A DNA stretch of 64,000 bases from Tritrichomonas foetus (lineage: Eukaryota; Parabasalia; Tritrichomonadida; Tritrichomonadidae): NCBI GenBank assembly GCA_001839685.1, contig MLAK01000882.1, positions 76,199 through 140,198 of the forward strand, in the 5' to 3' direction. Under the pieces are notes generated by a model. It saw only the letters and a program-made list of their open reading frames with translations. It ran no database searches and had not been told where the DNA came from. Position numbers and translations under genes: made by a program. Position 1 is the stretch's first letter. Every line of letters begins with the position of its first letter. Below are positions 1 to 9,809 of this stretch, one piece after another.

Positions 1-277
1 TAGTATCTGACCAATGAACCAAGGATAATAAATTCCTGAGATGAATGTTAGCATCTGTGGAAAATCTACGGTAGAGAACCATCACAATTTTTAGTAGAGA
101 TTGATATGATTGAGTGTAAATGATTTTGTCGAGTGAGATTTTGGGATCTGAAACGGAATGATTAATGATTAAAGCGGCGGTCTCGATTGCTGAACTATTT
201 TTCTGAAGTCGACGACATTCTGTACCAATTCGAGTAAAATCAATTAGTGTTTTTGTCTGGGATGAAAATTTCATCAT
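1..277 (-). CDS. Partial CDS, 5' end only, unknown protein
   Basis: Reading the minus strand from an ATG at 277 (a second ATG follows directly at 274) gives an open frame of 92 codons with no stop before the window edge, so the 3' part of the gene lies outside. The visible part begins MMKFSSQTKTLIDFTRIG and is mixed polar/hydrophobic, with no signal peptide or membrane span, and looks helical. Codon use is typical of the neighbouring genes rather than of AT-rich spacer. I do not recognise the family. It is divergently oriented to the SRAP gene at 637, with a 359-base shared upstream region. Confidence 0.6.
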   Translation of the reverse strand, partial: MMKFSSQTKTLIDFTRIGTECRRLQKNSSAIETAALIINHSVSDPKISLDKIIYTQSYQSLLKIVMVLYRRFSTDANIHLRNLLSLVHWSDT

Positions 278-636
278 TTGATCTCAATTTGTCACTTTTT
301 ATGAAATTCTGTTGAAAGGCAAATTTTCAATCGAATGATTCAAAATCATCATAATTATATATAAATATATGCCTTCATCAAGAGGCTGAGATGAATTCTT
401 TAATGTTTTGAGACCTTTGTAGCTTAATCAGATGCAAGTTGTATTAATTGTCAACCAAATGAAGAAATGATGTAAAAAGTGTCAAAAATTGACCATATTT
501 AGATATGAAGTTGAAATGATATAAGTGAAGTTCCTCCTAATCTAAACGTCTTACTTTTTTAAACTTTTTCATAATTTTATCGTTTTTATCAGATTCATCA
601 TTATTTCCATTTTATTTCGAAGCTTATCGATTTCAA
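278..636. other. Divergent intergenic region
   Basis: AT-rich spacer between two divergent genes, so it should hold both promoters. An Inr-like TCATTA occurs at 598-603, 34 bases before the SRAP ATG. On the minus strand an AACGAT, resembling the T. vaginalis M3 motif, reads near 579-584. Nothing else was seen. Confidence 0.4.
598..603 (+). promoter_or_regulatory. Candidate initiator (Inr-like TCATTA)
   Basis: TCATTA matches the trichomonad initiator consensus TCAY(T/A). It would give a 5' UTR of about 37 bases for the SRAP gene, longer than is usual in T. vaginalis, so this is only a candidate. Confidence 0.25.
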
Positions 637-1314
637 ATGTGCGGAAGATTTGCTTTAAACCGAGCCCTTGGGCAGCTTCGAGCCAATGTTAATGCAAGAA
701 GAGTCAACACCAACGGACAAAATTTCACTCCATCAAATAACATCGCTCCACAAAGACACGTCCCAGTTGTCACCAACAATGAGATTAGCTTGATGTTTTG
801 GGGCGTTGAAAAAAACGGTAACACTTTAATCAATGCTCGATCAGAAAATGTTCAAAACGTCTTTAATGAAGATATCGCTGAAAGGAGATGTGTTGTTCCA
901 GCAGAAGGTTACTTTGAATGGGATAAAACCAAACAGCCCCACTTTTTTAAGAGAAATAATAACGAATTATTATTTTTAGCTGCAGTTTACACAAAACGTA
1001 ATTGTTTCACAATTCTAACACGTAGTGCTAGCCAGAAATTGAATAAAATTCATGAAAGAATGCCAATCATTTTCTCTCTATCACAAATCGCTCTCTGGGA
1101 AAGCTCACACTGGCGTTCAATGCTTGATGATAAGCCACCTGAACTTTCGTTCTATCCAGTATCCAAGATTTCCCTACGACCAGGCTACACTGGTCCTGAA
1201 TGTGTCACTGAAATAAAAATTAAGAAGCAAACTGACCTCCTCGGCTTTTTAAAGACGCAAACAAAAGAAAAAGTTACGGAAGTAACACCAACAATTGAAA
1301 AAATTATGAAGTAA
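637..1314 (+). CDS. HMCES: SRAP-domain abasic-site protein, HMCES/YedK family
   Basis: A complete 225-residue SRAP protein. Members of this family shield abasic sites in single-stranded DNA by forming a covalent thiazolidine link through the amino-terminal cysteine exposed after Met removal. All expected active-site positions are visible: Cys2 in MCGRFA, Asn66 in NARSE, Glu90 in PAEGYFEW and His139 in HERMP. The start is fixed because Cys must be residue 2. Length matches bacterial YedK and is shorter than human HMCES, which has a C-terminal tail with a PCNA-interacting motif; no such tail is obvious, only a lysine-rich end. Probably acts in nuclear replication-coupled repair. The family call is firm. 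Confidence 0.95.
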   Translation: MCGRFALNRALGQLRANVNARRVNTNGQNFTPSNNIAPQRHVPVVTNNEISLMFWGVEKNGNTLINARSENVQNVFNEDIAERRCVVPAEGYFEWDKTKQPHFFKRNNNELLFLAAVYTKRNCFTILTRSASQKLNKIHERMPIIFSLSQIALWESSHWRSMLDDKPPELSFYPVSKISLRPGYTGPECVTEIKIKKQTDLLGFLKTQTKEKVTEVTPTIEKIMK

Positions 1315-1386
1315 CATGTTTGGAATAAATTTTAAAATTGTAATGCTCATTTTTAGATAATAATATACATTTTAATTTTTATTTAT

Positions 1387-1480
1387 ACTTCTGCATTGGA
1401 ACCAAACGTAAAAAAGATAGTATCAATTCTCAAGGTGAATCTGAATTTCTGGCTTAACTTTTCGTCGTAATGCAGATGTA
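1387..1480. repeat. TCTGCATT-ended MITE-like repeat, copy 1
   Basis: A segment of about 94 bases whose ends are inverted (TCTGCATT at 1390-1397, AATGCAGA at 1469-1476, with matching CTGCATTnnnAC continuing inward). A second copy lies at 44034-44144 and shares long internal stretches such as CAATTCTCAAGG and TTAACTTTT. Two copies with inverted ends suggest a small non-autonomous element or a foldback repeat. Confidence 0.6.
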
Positions 1481-1710
1481 TATTTTATTTTTATTTTTTC
1501 GTTTTAAGGATCTGTTTTGTGTCTATAAAATAATTAGGTGATGTGAAAAATATTTATGATTTGTTGAAGCTATTTTATATTTCTGGTTGTTATATGGTAT
1601 GTTTATTATTAGAGAAAGATTTATTGAAATGAATACGTAATATATATGGAGAAATTGAAGATGAATGGAGAGGAAATAAATTGAGGGGAAAAAAGTCACG
1701 TTTAAAAATT

Positions 1711-1715
1711 CACTC
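1711..1715 (+). promoter_or_regulatory. Candidate Inr upstream of separase gene
   Basis: TCACT fits TCAY(T/A) and sits three bases before the ATG at 1719, within the range seen for T. vaginalis initiators. It supports this ATG as the true start. Confidence 0.4.
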
Positions 1716-1718
1716 TAA

Positions 1719-4508
1719 ATGGAAAAATCGGAAATAGAATCTGCCCTACAGATCCTTAGTAGCCTTTCAAAAGACGGGAGGAAGTACATGCAGATGTGTG
1801 ACCATATCAGGTTTGCAGTATCCCCATCAGGATCATATCCTGGTGTGATAGAACAACTCCCTTCCAAAGTGCTGAGAACCATTTGCCAAGTTTTTTGTGA
1901 ATTTAGTTCATGCATCACCAACAGTTCCAATAAATTTGGTAAAGATCACTTCTCACGTGCAGTAGATGCCATGAACAAAGCTTCACTGGCCTATGCAATC
2001 CTATATGTGAGATATGGAAATGAAGAAATGTTTTCAAGGTGTCTTCTTTGCATAGAAGAAGGAATGAAAATATCCAAAAATTTTGTTCCAAATGACGCAA
2101 TTTATTTGGCATCATCAGCATTTAATATTGGTGCATATATATTCAAAGCCAAAGAATACCAAAGTGCTTTAGAACTTTTTAAAACTACAATTTCGCTCAC
2201 ATCTAATGGGAATTCACCTGAACTTGAAGCGAAAGCATACCAATGGAAAGCTCAATGTTTAATTGCTATTGGGAAATGTAACTCAGACTCGTTTATCGAA
2301 TCAATCGAACGGTGTTCAGATAAGAAGTCTGTCATAAATTCATGGATTGGGTTGGATCCTCCTTCAAATCCAACAATAATAGCAACATTAGTTGGAAAAA
2401 TTGATGATTCTGATATTAATATTATGTCATATTTTGTTCTAAATGGATTTTTTAGCATCATACCTATAGAATCCGAACTTTATCAAGTTTTTCCAGAAAT
2501 AAATCCACCAAAATCCATAGTATCCAAACATGATCAACGACAGTACGAAACGTGTGCTTCATATTTTCGGTCTCTCATGTTTCTTGAATGTAAAAATGAA
2601 GCCATTAACTTCTTAAAATCAATTAAAACTGAAAGGCTTACATCATGTACATATCTTGTTCTAATGTTCATTTACTATTGGATTGTTGAATCCAATATTG
2701 CACTTGATATGCTTGATGAAGCACTATGGTATGCCAAACAAATGAGGAAACTTTTGGAAATTTTCCCTTTTGCATCAGGATTTGGCACATTTTTAGAAAT
2801 GAAATGTCGAATCAAGAAAAATGATTTTGATGAGATGAAACCTGTCATTCCTCTTCAATTCAAGAGCTCATTTAATTGGAAAATGATTGATTATTGTATT
2901 GCTGCTACAAGACTTGCACGAGAAAAAAATGAAGAGTGTTTTCGATATTTCCAGTACATCATTGATGATCCAAATCCAATAATAAAAAGTGAAATAATGC
3001 ATTATTATGCCTCAGCCTGTCGTTTGTTTGGTGTTTATCCAGACTTAAATGAAATTATGCAACAATGTATTAGGCCAAATGATGTTAAAGCAATGTATTT
3101 GTATCATCGCTCAATTCAACAACTCATGGCAGAAAATATTGATGATTTTTGGTCCTACAATAATCCTGTTCCACCACCTAAGAATATTCTGAATAATCTC
3201 AAAGAAGCAGAAAAATATGCATTCGGAAGACCCACTTTACTGAGGAAGATCTTACAGTTACAAGCGCTTGCAATTGGGACAAATGATCATATAAAAACCG
3301 CTTTCATTTTAACAACATCGCTTTCACAATCGCTTGATAAATTTATCCCATCAACGTCACAAAACAAATTTCAAATCCCTTTTCCAATCCTTTCTATTGC
3401 ATATTTAAGGATTCCTGGACTTGATAAGTGTCTCTTATTCGCTTTATACCATCCAACATCACGACCGTTAGTTGTTAGAATTCCATGTAAATCAGAATTC
3501 GATGACATCATTGATGAAATTGATCTAATTGAAGAAGAATCTACGGCAGTTCCGCATAACCTAAAGCGTGAAGAATGGTGGACAATCAAACATAAACTCG
3601 ATTTTCGTTTAGAAAAAGTCATTGCACAACTCGAGAAACTTCTTGGAGTATGGAGAGGTCTGTTTGCTCCTATTATGTACAAGCCAAATCATTCAACTTC
3701 TATATCCACTTTGATAACAAGCCTCTTTTGTGAAAAAGAGCATAGAGAACAAATCGAAATGATGATTGGTCATCAAATTGACTTGTTATCTTATACCCAA
3801 ACCAAAATACTGTCTTTATCTCTTATTCTAGGAAAGACTGTTCATCGAATTCCTTGGGAATCACTTCCAGTTATCGAAAAATTTGGGATTGCTGTGACTC
3901 GAATTCCATCACTCCGACTTGTTGCACTACATTCAATTGACGATTCAATTCCAATCGATGTTGATCCACATTGTGCATATTTCGTTCTGAATCCTGTTGG
4001 GGATTTGGATAACACTGAAAAAACATTCGCTGATGTATTTGAGGTTGACTTTGAATGGGATGGAAGAATTGGAAGTCTTCCAGATAAGGAAACAATTCAT
4101 GAAGCATTACAAAATTGTGATCTTTTTGTATATTGTGGACATGGAAGTGGAAATGAGTATTTCAACTACACAGAAATGATTGAACATGGTCAGAAATGTC
4201 GAGCATCAATGCTTCTGATGGGATGCAAATCTTGTGAACTCAACGAAGAAGGTGATTCTGACCCTCGTGGGGTTCCAGTTGAATTCATTATTGCAGGTGC
4301 AGGATCTGTTGTTGGAAATTTGTGGAATGTGACAGACAGAGACATCGACAGATTCCTGCTCGCTCTTCTAAACAGAACAGTGATGAATGGACCATGTACA
4401 CTTGAAGAAGCTGTACTTCAAGCAAGGAATGCATGCAAATTGAGATACCTTACTGGCGCAGCACCAGTCATATATGGATTTCCAACCGTTTTTAAAAGTA
4501 ATCAATAA
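1719..4508 (+). CDS. ESP1: Separase (caspase-like cohesin protease, peptidase C50)
   Basis: 929 residues. The C-terminal third has the separase protease signature: the LNPVGDLDNT block, the catalytic histidine in YCGHGSG (His808) and the catalytic cysteine in LLMGCKSC (Cys836), followed by the PRGVPVEFIIAGAGSVVGNLWNVTDRDIDRF-type block (only its elements VVGNLW and DRDIDRF need matching). Separase cleaves the kleisin subunit of cohesin at anaphase onset. The N-terminal two thirds (about 1-640) look all-helical and repeat-like, as in other separases. The protein is small compared with human (over 2,000 residues) but has a full catalytic module. No securin candidate is visible in the window. 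Both catalytic residues are present, so activity is expected. Confidence 0.93.
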   Translation: MEKSEIESALQILSSLSKDGRKYMQMCDHIRFAVSPSGSYPGVIEQLPSKVLRTICQVFCEFSSCITNSSNKFGKDHFSRAVDAMNKASLAYAILYVRYGNEEMFSRCLLCIEEGMKISKNFVPNDAIYLASSAFNIGAYIFKAKEYQSALELFKTTISLTSNGNSPELEAKAYQWKAQCLIAIGKCNSDSFIESIERCSDKKSVINSWIGLDPPSNPTIIATLVGKIDDSDINIMSYFVLNGFFSIIPIESELYQVFPEINPPKSIVSKHDQRQYETCASYFRSLMFLECKNEAINFLKSIKTERLTSCTYLVLMFIYYWIVESNIALDMLDEALWYAKQMRKLLEIFPFASGFGTFLEMKCRIKKNDFDEMKPVIPLQFKSSFNWKMIDYCIAATRLAREKNEECFRYFQYIIDDPNPIIKSEIMHYYASACRLFGVYPDLNEIMQQCIRPNDVKAMYLYHRSIQQLMAENIDDFWSYNNPVPPPKNILNNLKEAEKYAFGRPTLLRKILQLQALAIGTNDHIKTAFILTTSLSQSLDKFIPSTSQNKFQIPFPILSIAYLRIPGLDKCLLFALYHPTSRPLVVRIPCKSEFDDIIDEIDLIEEESTAVPHNLKREEWWTIKHKLDFRLEKVIAQLEKLLGVWRGLFAPIMYKPNHSTSISTLITSLFCEKEHREQIEMMIGHQIDLLSYTQTKILSLSLILGKTVHRIPWESLPVIEKFGIAVTRIPSLRLVALHSIDDSIPIDVDPHCAYFVLNPVGDLDNTEKTFADVFEVDFEWDGRIGSLPDKETIHEALQNCDLFVYCGHGSGNEYFNYTEMIEHGQKCRASMLLMGCKSCELNEEGDSDPRGVPVEFIIAGAGSVVGNLWNVTDRDIDRFLLALLNRTVMNGPCTLEEAVLQARNACKLRYLTGAAPVIYGFPTVFKSNQ

Positions 4509-4662
4509 GAAAACAATAAAGATTTAAAGTTTTAAATGAATCAAATGATTTCCCCTCCCCCAAATGATTACACATTTCATGCAATTTGATTTTAATATAT
4601 TTATTATATTTATTTTGTCAAGTCACATAGATCCTCTATAAGGGATATGAGTTTTAATAAAA

Positions 4663-6021
4663 TTAAATATTTGCTTCTATTTCCAAAAAGTGTTGAAAAT
4701 GTGTGATTATCTCCTCATGATTAATATCATTGGTTGTTAAATAGATATTAAATATGCTCGAATCAATTATATCTCGATTTAAATTAAACTTTTCGAATAA
4801 TCCCAATTTTGCAATTTTAATTAATGATTCTATTAATAAAGTGCAATTTTGTCCGGCTGTATTACATAAAACTTCTTCTAATATGAAATATCCACCATGC
4901 TCAATCAAATGATCAATGTTTTCACATGATTCAAATAAGATGTATTGTGCAAGTAACATTGCTGTTTTAAATTTTGCAAAGACTTTCATCAATTCGAAAT
5001 TCTTAATTAATAGACACAATAGTCCGCTTTCTAAGAAAAAATTGTTTTGATATCGAATTGTTGTGAAGATAAATTCACTAATAGCCGACCAATACTGCTT
5101 ATCGTTTATATAAAATTCGTTTTCTTTCAATTTTATAATTATGAACTGATAAAGTTGTGGAATATTTAAAATTTCAATATCATCAAACATAATTATTGCA
5201 TTAATAATAGGGAAAGAATAGTTTAGATTCCATGCATTTGAAATATTATCATGACAAAGAAATAGGTCAAAAAAGGAAGGTGATTTAACCACCAAATATG
5301 TACTTTCATTTCGAATTGCAAGAGAAATAACAGGAAGAAGGAATTCATTGAAAAGTTTAATATCGTGAAGAATTATAAAGTAATTAATGTAGAATGGGAT
5401 TATTTTATCCATATATTGGTAACTGTTAACATCTAAAACGAGATAGAGTTTTTTTAAAGATATTAACGAAAGCAAATAAAATTGATGGGGTGGTTTTTCT
5501 TTCGAAATTAATGAATGCAAAATGTTGATAAAGCCTTGATGAATTAAATAGTGCGCACAATCTTTATTTTTGATAAAATAGGTAACTAACTCAAGTAACG
5601 AACTCCAAAAAGGAAATCTGAAATCTAGATTGTGGAGTGAAATTTGGATGATTGTTTGAATATGATTGAGATTCTTTTCAATGGATAAATCGCATTCTTT
5701 TAAAATTCCGATCATAAACTCGATTAATTCATTAATTTTTTGTAAATCATTGCGAATAGATTCATCAAAAATATGTGCAAGATTCTCAAAAAAAAGGTCA
5801 TTTTCGATAATAACTTCTTCAAAAAATTGAATATCGTTTAAAAGATAGAATAAATCTGATGTGTGAATTTCATCATTATCATATCGGAATATATTCATAA
5901 TTTTGTGGAAATTTGCGATTTTTTCAGAATTGGCTTTCTGATTGTTTGATATATTTCCATATTCTTCGTAAATATCCAATCTGTTATGTAGTGATTCTAT
6001 TTCTTTATACGAAACATACAT
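4663..6021 (-). CDS. Unknown all-helical (armadillo-like?) protein
   Basis: 452 residues starting at an ATG (MYVSYKEIES). It is rich in Leu, Ile, Phe and Asn, with repeated amphipathic helices of 35-45 residues, for example around LHNLDFRFPFWSSLLELV and the FLLPVISLAIRNES region. This suggests an armadillo/HEAT-type solenoid, but no family signature is clear. There is no signal peptide or membrane span. It is convergent with separase (154 bases between stops). I do not recognise a function. The solenoid idea is inference from the helix pattern only. Confidence 0.75.
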   Translation of the reverse strand: MYVSYKEIESLHNRLDIYEEYGNISNNQKANSEKIANFHKIMNIFRYDNDEIHTSDLFYLLNDIQFFEEVIIENDLFFENLAHIFDESIRNDLQKINELIEFMIGILKECDLSIEKNLNHIQTIIQISLHNLDFRFPFWSSLLELVTYFIKNKDCAHYLIHQGFINILHSLISKEKPPHQFYLLSLISLKKLYLVLDVNSYQYMDKIIPFYINYFIILHDIKLFNEFLLPVISLAIRNESTYLVVKSPSFFDLFLCHDNISNAWNLNYSFPIINAIIMFDDIEILNIPQLYQFIIIKLKENEFYINDKQYWSAISEFIFTTIRYQNNFFLESGLLCLLIKNFELMKVFAKFKTAMLLAQYILFESCENIDHLIEHGGYFILEEVLCNTAGQNCTLLIESLIKIAKLGLFEKFNLNRDIIDSSIFNIYLTTNDINHEEIITHFQHFLEIEANI

Positions 6022-6433
6022 ATGACTAGATTTGGAAATGACTTTGGAAACAAATAATATGGTTATATTTTATTTTGTGAGATACTCTGTTCAAACAAAG
6101 TCAACGAAAAACGACGGTTATTCATTTTAAAAAATCGCACTATTAGAGAGAGGAGTTCACAGATTTTCCAAATTAGGCATTATTGACTTAAAACTTTGCC
6201 AGTGTCATGATTTTCGAAAGCATATTTAATAATAATAATAAATCATTCAAAAAGATTTTAATCACACAACAAATAATTACCAGAATAATGAATTAACTAT
6301 ATTTAATTTTTTCTTTTATTATTATTAGCATTATTTATTTATTTAGAGGAAAAAAACAAAAAAAGGAATTGACTATTTATTAGCATGATGTGTTGTTTGA
6401 GTTAAAGTTGAGTCAACTTGCACTTGTGGAATT
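6022..6433. other. Intergenic region
   Basis: AT-rich spacer with poly-T/A runs and ATTATT stretches. It lies upstream of one minus-strand gene and downstream of another. No RNA gene, repeat or clear Inr was recognised. Confidence 0.4.
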
Positions 6434-9400
6434 TTAACAAGAGTGTTTGATTGTATAATTTGTCGTAATAGAATTCTTGTTGATCAAAGGAGGGCATAGG
6501 GGTTGAAAACGATTTTTATATTCTAGTAATTTTGGGTCATTTTGATGTTGAATTATTGAATCATCACAGTATCGTCTAATGATTTCGATATTTGTTAAAT
6601 CTAATCGCGCATAATATATTTCAAAGTTATGGTATCTGTTTAATGCCAATAAAGCTTGATTTCTTCCATTAGGATCAAGGAAAATTCGATTAATTGGTAG
6701 ATGATTTCGAAGATGAATATAAATCACTTTGTTAATGATTGAATTTATATTTTTGGCATTATTTTGATTATTATTCTGAATATTATGTTGAATACATGTG
6801 AATAAAGCATCAAGATCACTGTTATTAAAATTGTTATTTTTATCAACTCTCATTTGAAAACCATAGAGAATTCCATTCTGACTATCAAATAATAACGAAT
6901 CGTAAAAACTTTGATATGCAGAGTTTGGAATATATAGATAATTCTTATCTGCAAAATTTGGAATATTAAATAAATTATCAATGAATTGCTGGGGTGAAAC
7001 ATTTTTTGTTACAACTACTTCAGTGCAGGCATTTATGAATAAATTGAAATTAAAAAAATTTGATTCATAAACAAGAACATTTTCATGTAATTTTTGGTTA
7101 AATGCTGAACTAACTTTGACGCAATTCAAGAGGCATGGTTTTTGAAGATTTAAGTTTCCTAAACCTTCGAAAAGATAACCAGTATGTTGGTTACGAAATA
7201 ACGCGAAAACCTGTGTTAATAAACTTTTGTTATCAACATTATTTTTATCAAGAAAACCAAGTACTAACTCTTTTGCAATATCGGATGTAAAATTTAATAA
7301 CGAATCATAATTCCTTGAAGGGGAAATAAATAAATTATTTGGATATGGTGTCATAAAAAATAAATAGTTTTGTTTGTCAATTAATTCAGATAGTTGTGAT
7401 ACTTTCATAATATCATTACTTCTTAACTGCCTTATCATTTTTAAAAGTAAATCGTCCTCAAGCATAGAAGTTCTATGAGTTTTAGCTAATATTAGGGCAT
7501 CTCGAATGTTAAAATTAATATATTTGGAAATTATGCGTGCATTTTCAAGCATTTTTCTTTTATGACCTCCTCTACAAAGTAAAATTGTTGACTGAAATTC
7601 ATATGGGGTACAAGCTGGAGCAACTATTGGAATATCATAGTGAGAACTTAGAATTGAATGATTATATGATGAACTCAATATAAATTTCTGTTCCCCTGAC
7701 TTTGGAGAAGGACATCCATCAAAAATTTTCAGACATATAAACTTTTCGTCATTAATAATCCATTTAATAGATTCATTTTCATCACATCTTATTATATTGA
7801 AACCATTACTTTTATAAAAATTACTTGAAATGTCATTGATAGATAGAAATTTGGGTTCATTATTTTCAATTTGGTATAATTGAGTAAAAATAATTTTAAT
7901 TTTGGTGAGTCCATTTACTGTTACAATGCTGATTCGCTCTGAATATTCACCAATATGTATTAATCCTTCCAAACGAAATATCAATATGTTTTCTGGGTAA
8001 AGCATTTCAAATTCTGAATTTCCTTGTTTCCTTGGAACAAAAGAAATGGATATTGCGTTGAGTTGTTTAAATCCATTGTATTTACGAAATAAACACAACA
8101 ATTCATTATCACTACTTTTAACCCATCTTAAGACCAAATAAAAAAGAAATGTTGTTTTTCCAATCCCTGGTGATCCAGTTAAATGAAAGCAGCGTGAACA
8201 ATCTCGAGATAATAAATAATTTTTTATTTTTGCAAAAAAAGATGGATACCATTTCAATATTCGAACTCCTACCATTTGTTGATTATAATCCATTCTAATC
8301 ACATTTTTTCCAAATTGATTGGGTTCTTTATCATCAATATTTGTTGAACTTAGAAATAAAATGTAATTATTTTCTTTTGAACAAAGCAATGAAAGAAACG
8401 AATAAAAATAACTAGATTCACATTCTCTATTCCATTCATAGAGATGAAGTATCGAATGATCTAAAAATAAGCTTTGAAGGTTATTAGAAAGAGAAATTGA
8501 ACAATTAAAATCAATCTCATAATTGTTTTTTTTAATTATTTGATTGACATCTATATTAAAATGTATTGGTGACTTTAAAGCGACAAGAAAAATTAAAACT
8601 TTTTCAATTAAATACTGCTTTTCATTTTCCAAATTACGAAGTACACTAGTAAATAACTGTTCATTAAAGCATAAAATAGATTTTAAACTATTCGTAATTG
8701 GAATATGATGAATGAAATAATTGTGTAACCACTGTTGTATTTTATATAGAATTTCACAAAATATTTTATCATATTTACATGATTGTACAATTTGTGTAAG
8801 TACTTCATTCACTGTTTCATAACAAAAAGAAATAGGGAAAAGATTTGAGATTAAAAATGGGTCGGGATCATTTCCAAATACAATGATATTCCATGTATTC
8901 AAAATTGAATTAATATCACATCCATTAATCATTGATTGTTTCAAAATATAATAATAAATACTAACATTAGTTGAAATCAATAATCTCACCTTTCTTATAT
9001 TTTTTTCGCTCTGATTTTGGCTCTGGTTTACTTCATTATGTCTTTCAAATTCAAGTATTGGACACACATGTTTACCCGAAAATAAGTCTTCAATATCATA
9101 GACATCATTGCAATTTTGAGTTTGATTTAAAACTCCTGTTGATTTTTCAGGGAATTGTGAAATTATTGGACATACCTTTTCACACGGAATAAATGAATCA
9201 TAATAAGTAAAATCAGCTTCCCTTTCTATAGATGTGTTGTAGGCTTTACATATGGTATTTCTATAATCATTGATTTCAGAAGTAATTTCATAATCATCAA
9301 GATAGATTTCATGTCTATCAATTTCATAAGATAAATCAAGTTGATCTAGCATCTTTAATTCAGCAAATCCGTCAATAAGAGGAGTGAGTAATTCTAAATC

Positions 9401-9643
9401 ATCAAGAATAACCAATAAATTCATTGGTTTATTTCGTCTAATGATTTCTTGTATTAAACGGCATAAAGAATCAACATCATATGGGAAAAAATGTTTAACA
9501 TTTGGCTGATTAGGCTTTTCAAAAAGCCTTGAAATTTTTTGGTAAATTTCCAAATTTGATCTTTCGAAATTATAAAAGTCATTCAATTGGTATGGCTGGC
9601 TAAAAGCAACAGATATTTCTTCTTGGATTTGATTCAATGACAT
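6434..9643 (-). CDS. Large Crinkler/RHS-like P-loop NTPase with putative nuclease-like C-terminal domain
   Basis: 1069 residues from the ATG at 9643; the frame extends 27 bases further only to a GTG. Walker A is HLTGSPGIGKTTFL (about residue 490), the motif style of Crinkler and trypanosome RHS proteins. A Walker B-like IFDG (about 639) is followed by a sensor-like FILSSS, then PYEFQSTILLCRGG, which resembles the W-x-x-x-E-L-x-x-C-R segment of that class. Near residue 926, GFQMRVDK after a YDSLLF segment resembles the degenerate restriction-endonuclease-fold domain those proteins carry. The first 450 residues are unrecognised. Crinkler/RHS proteins are often multicopy, transposon-linked or effector-like. 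Whether this one is secreted, nuclear or element-borne is unknown; no signal peptide is seen. Confidence 0.6.
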   Translation of the reverse strand: MSLNQIQEEISVAFSQPYQLNDFYNFERSNLEIYQKISRLFEKPNQPNVKHFFPYDVDSLCRLIQEIIRRNKPMNLLVILDDLELLTPLIDGFAELKMLDQLDLSYEIDRHEIYLDDYEITSEINDYRNTICKAYNTSIEREADFTYYDSFIPCEKVCPIISQFPEKSTGVLNQTQNCNDVYDIEDLFSGKHVCPILEFERHNEVNQSQNQSEKNIRKVRLLISTNVSIYYYILKQSMINGCDINSILNTWNIIVFGNDPDPFLISNLFPISFCYETVNEVLTQIVQSCKYDKIFCEILYKIQQWLHNYFIHHIPITNSLKSILCFNEQLFTSVLRNLENEKQYLIEKVLIFLVALKSPIHFNIDVNQIIKKNNYEIDFNCSISLSNNLQSLFLDHSILHLYEWNRECESSYFYSFLSLLCSKENNYILFLSSTNIDDKEPNQFGKNVIRMDYNQQMVGVRILKWYPSFFAKIKNYLLSRDCSRCFHLTGSPGIGKTTFLFYLVLRWVKSSDNELLCLFRKYNGFKQLNAISISFVPRKQGNSEFEMLYPENILIFRLEGLIHIGEYSERISIVTVNGLTKIKIIFTQLYQIENNEPKFLSINDISSNFYKSNGFNIIRCDENESIKWIINDEKFICLKIFDGCPSPKSGEQKFILSSSYNHSILSSHYDIPIVAPACTPYEFQSTILLCRGGHKRKMLENARIISKYINFNIRDALILAKTHRTSMLEDDLLLKMIRQLRSNDIMKVSQLSELIDKQNYLFFMTPYPNNLFISPSRNYDSLLNFTSDIAKELVLGFLDKNNVDNKSLLTQVFALFRNQHTGYLFEGLGNLNLQKPCLLNCVKVSSAFNQKLHENVLVYESNFFNFNLFINACTEVVVTKNVSPQQFIDNLFNIPNFADKNYLYIPNSAYQSFYDSLLFDSQNGILYGFQMRVDKNNNFNNSDLDALFTCIQHNIQNNNQNNAKNINSIINKVIYIHLRNHLPINRIFLDPNGRNQALLALNRYHNFEIYYARLDLTNIEIIRRYCDDSIIQHQNDPKLLEYKNRFQPLCPPLINKNSITTNYTIKHSC

Positions 9644-9809
9644 GTTATCTTTTCGAGAGAGTGTTTTCACTTCACTGGGAACTTAAGGTATTTCCCTGAA
9701 TTGTGGCAACTTTTACTATTTTTATTCAACTGTTATCTCTTTCATGTATGACCATATAAATACAGAAAAAGTAGATAAGGTGACCAACTATAAAATTTAC
9801 TTTATAAAA

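Larger units (their letters stand above)
1315..1718. other. Intergenic region carrying a small dispersed repeat
   Basis: Spacer between the SRAP and separase genes. It contains copy 1 of the TCTGCATT-ended repeat at 1387-1480; the remainder is AT-rich and featureless apart from an Inr-like TCACT just before the separase ATG. Confidence 0.5.
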
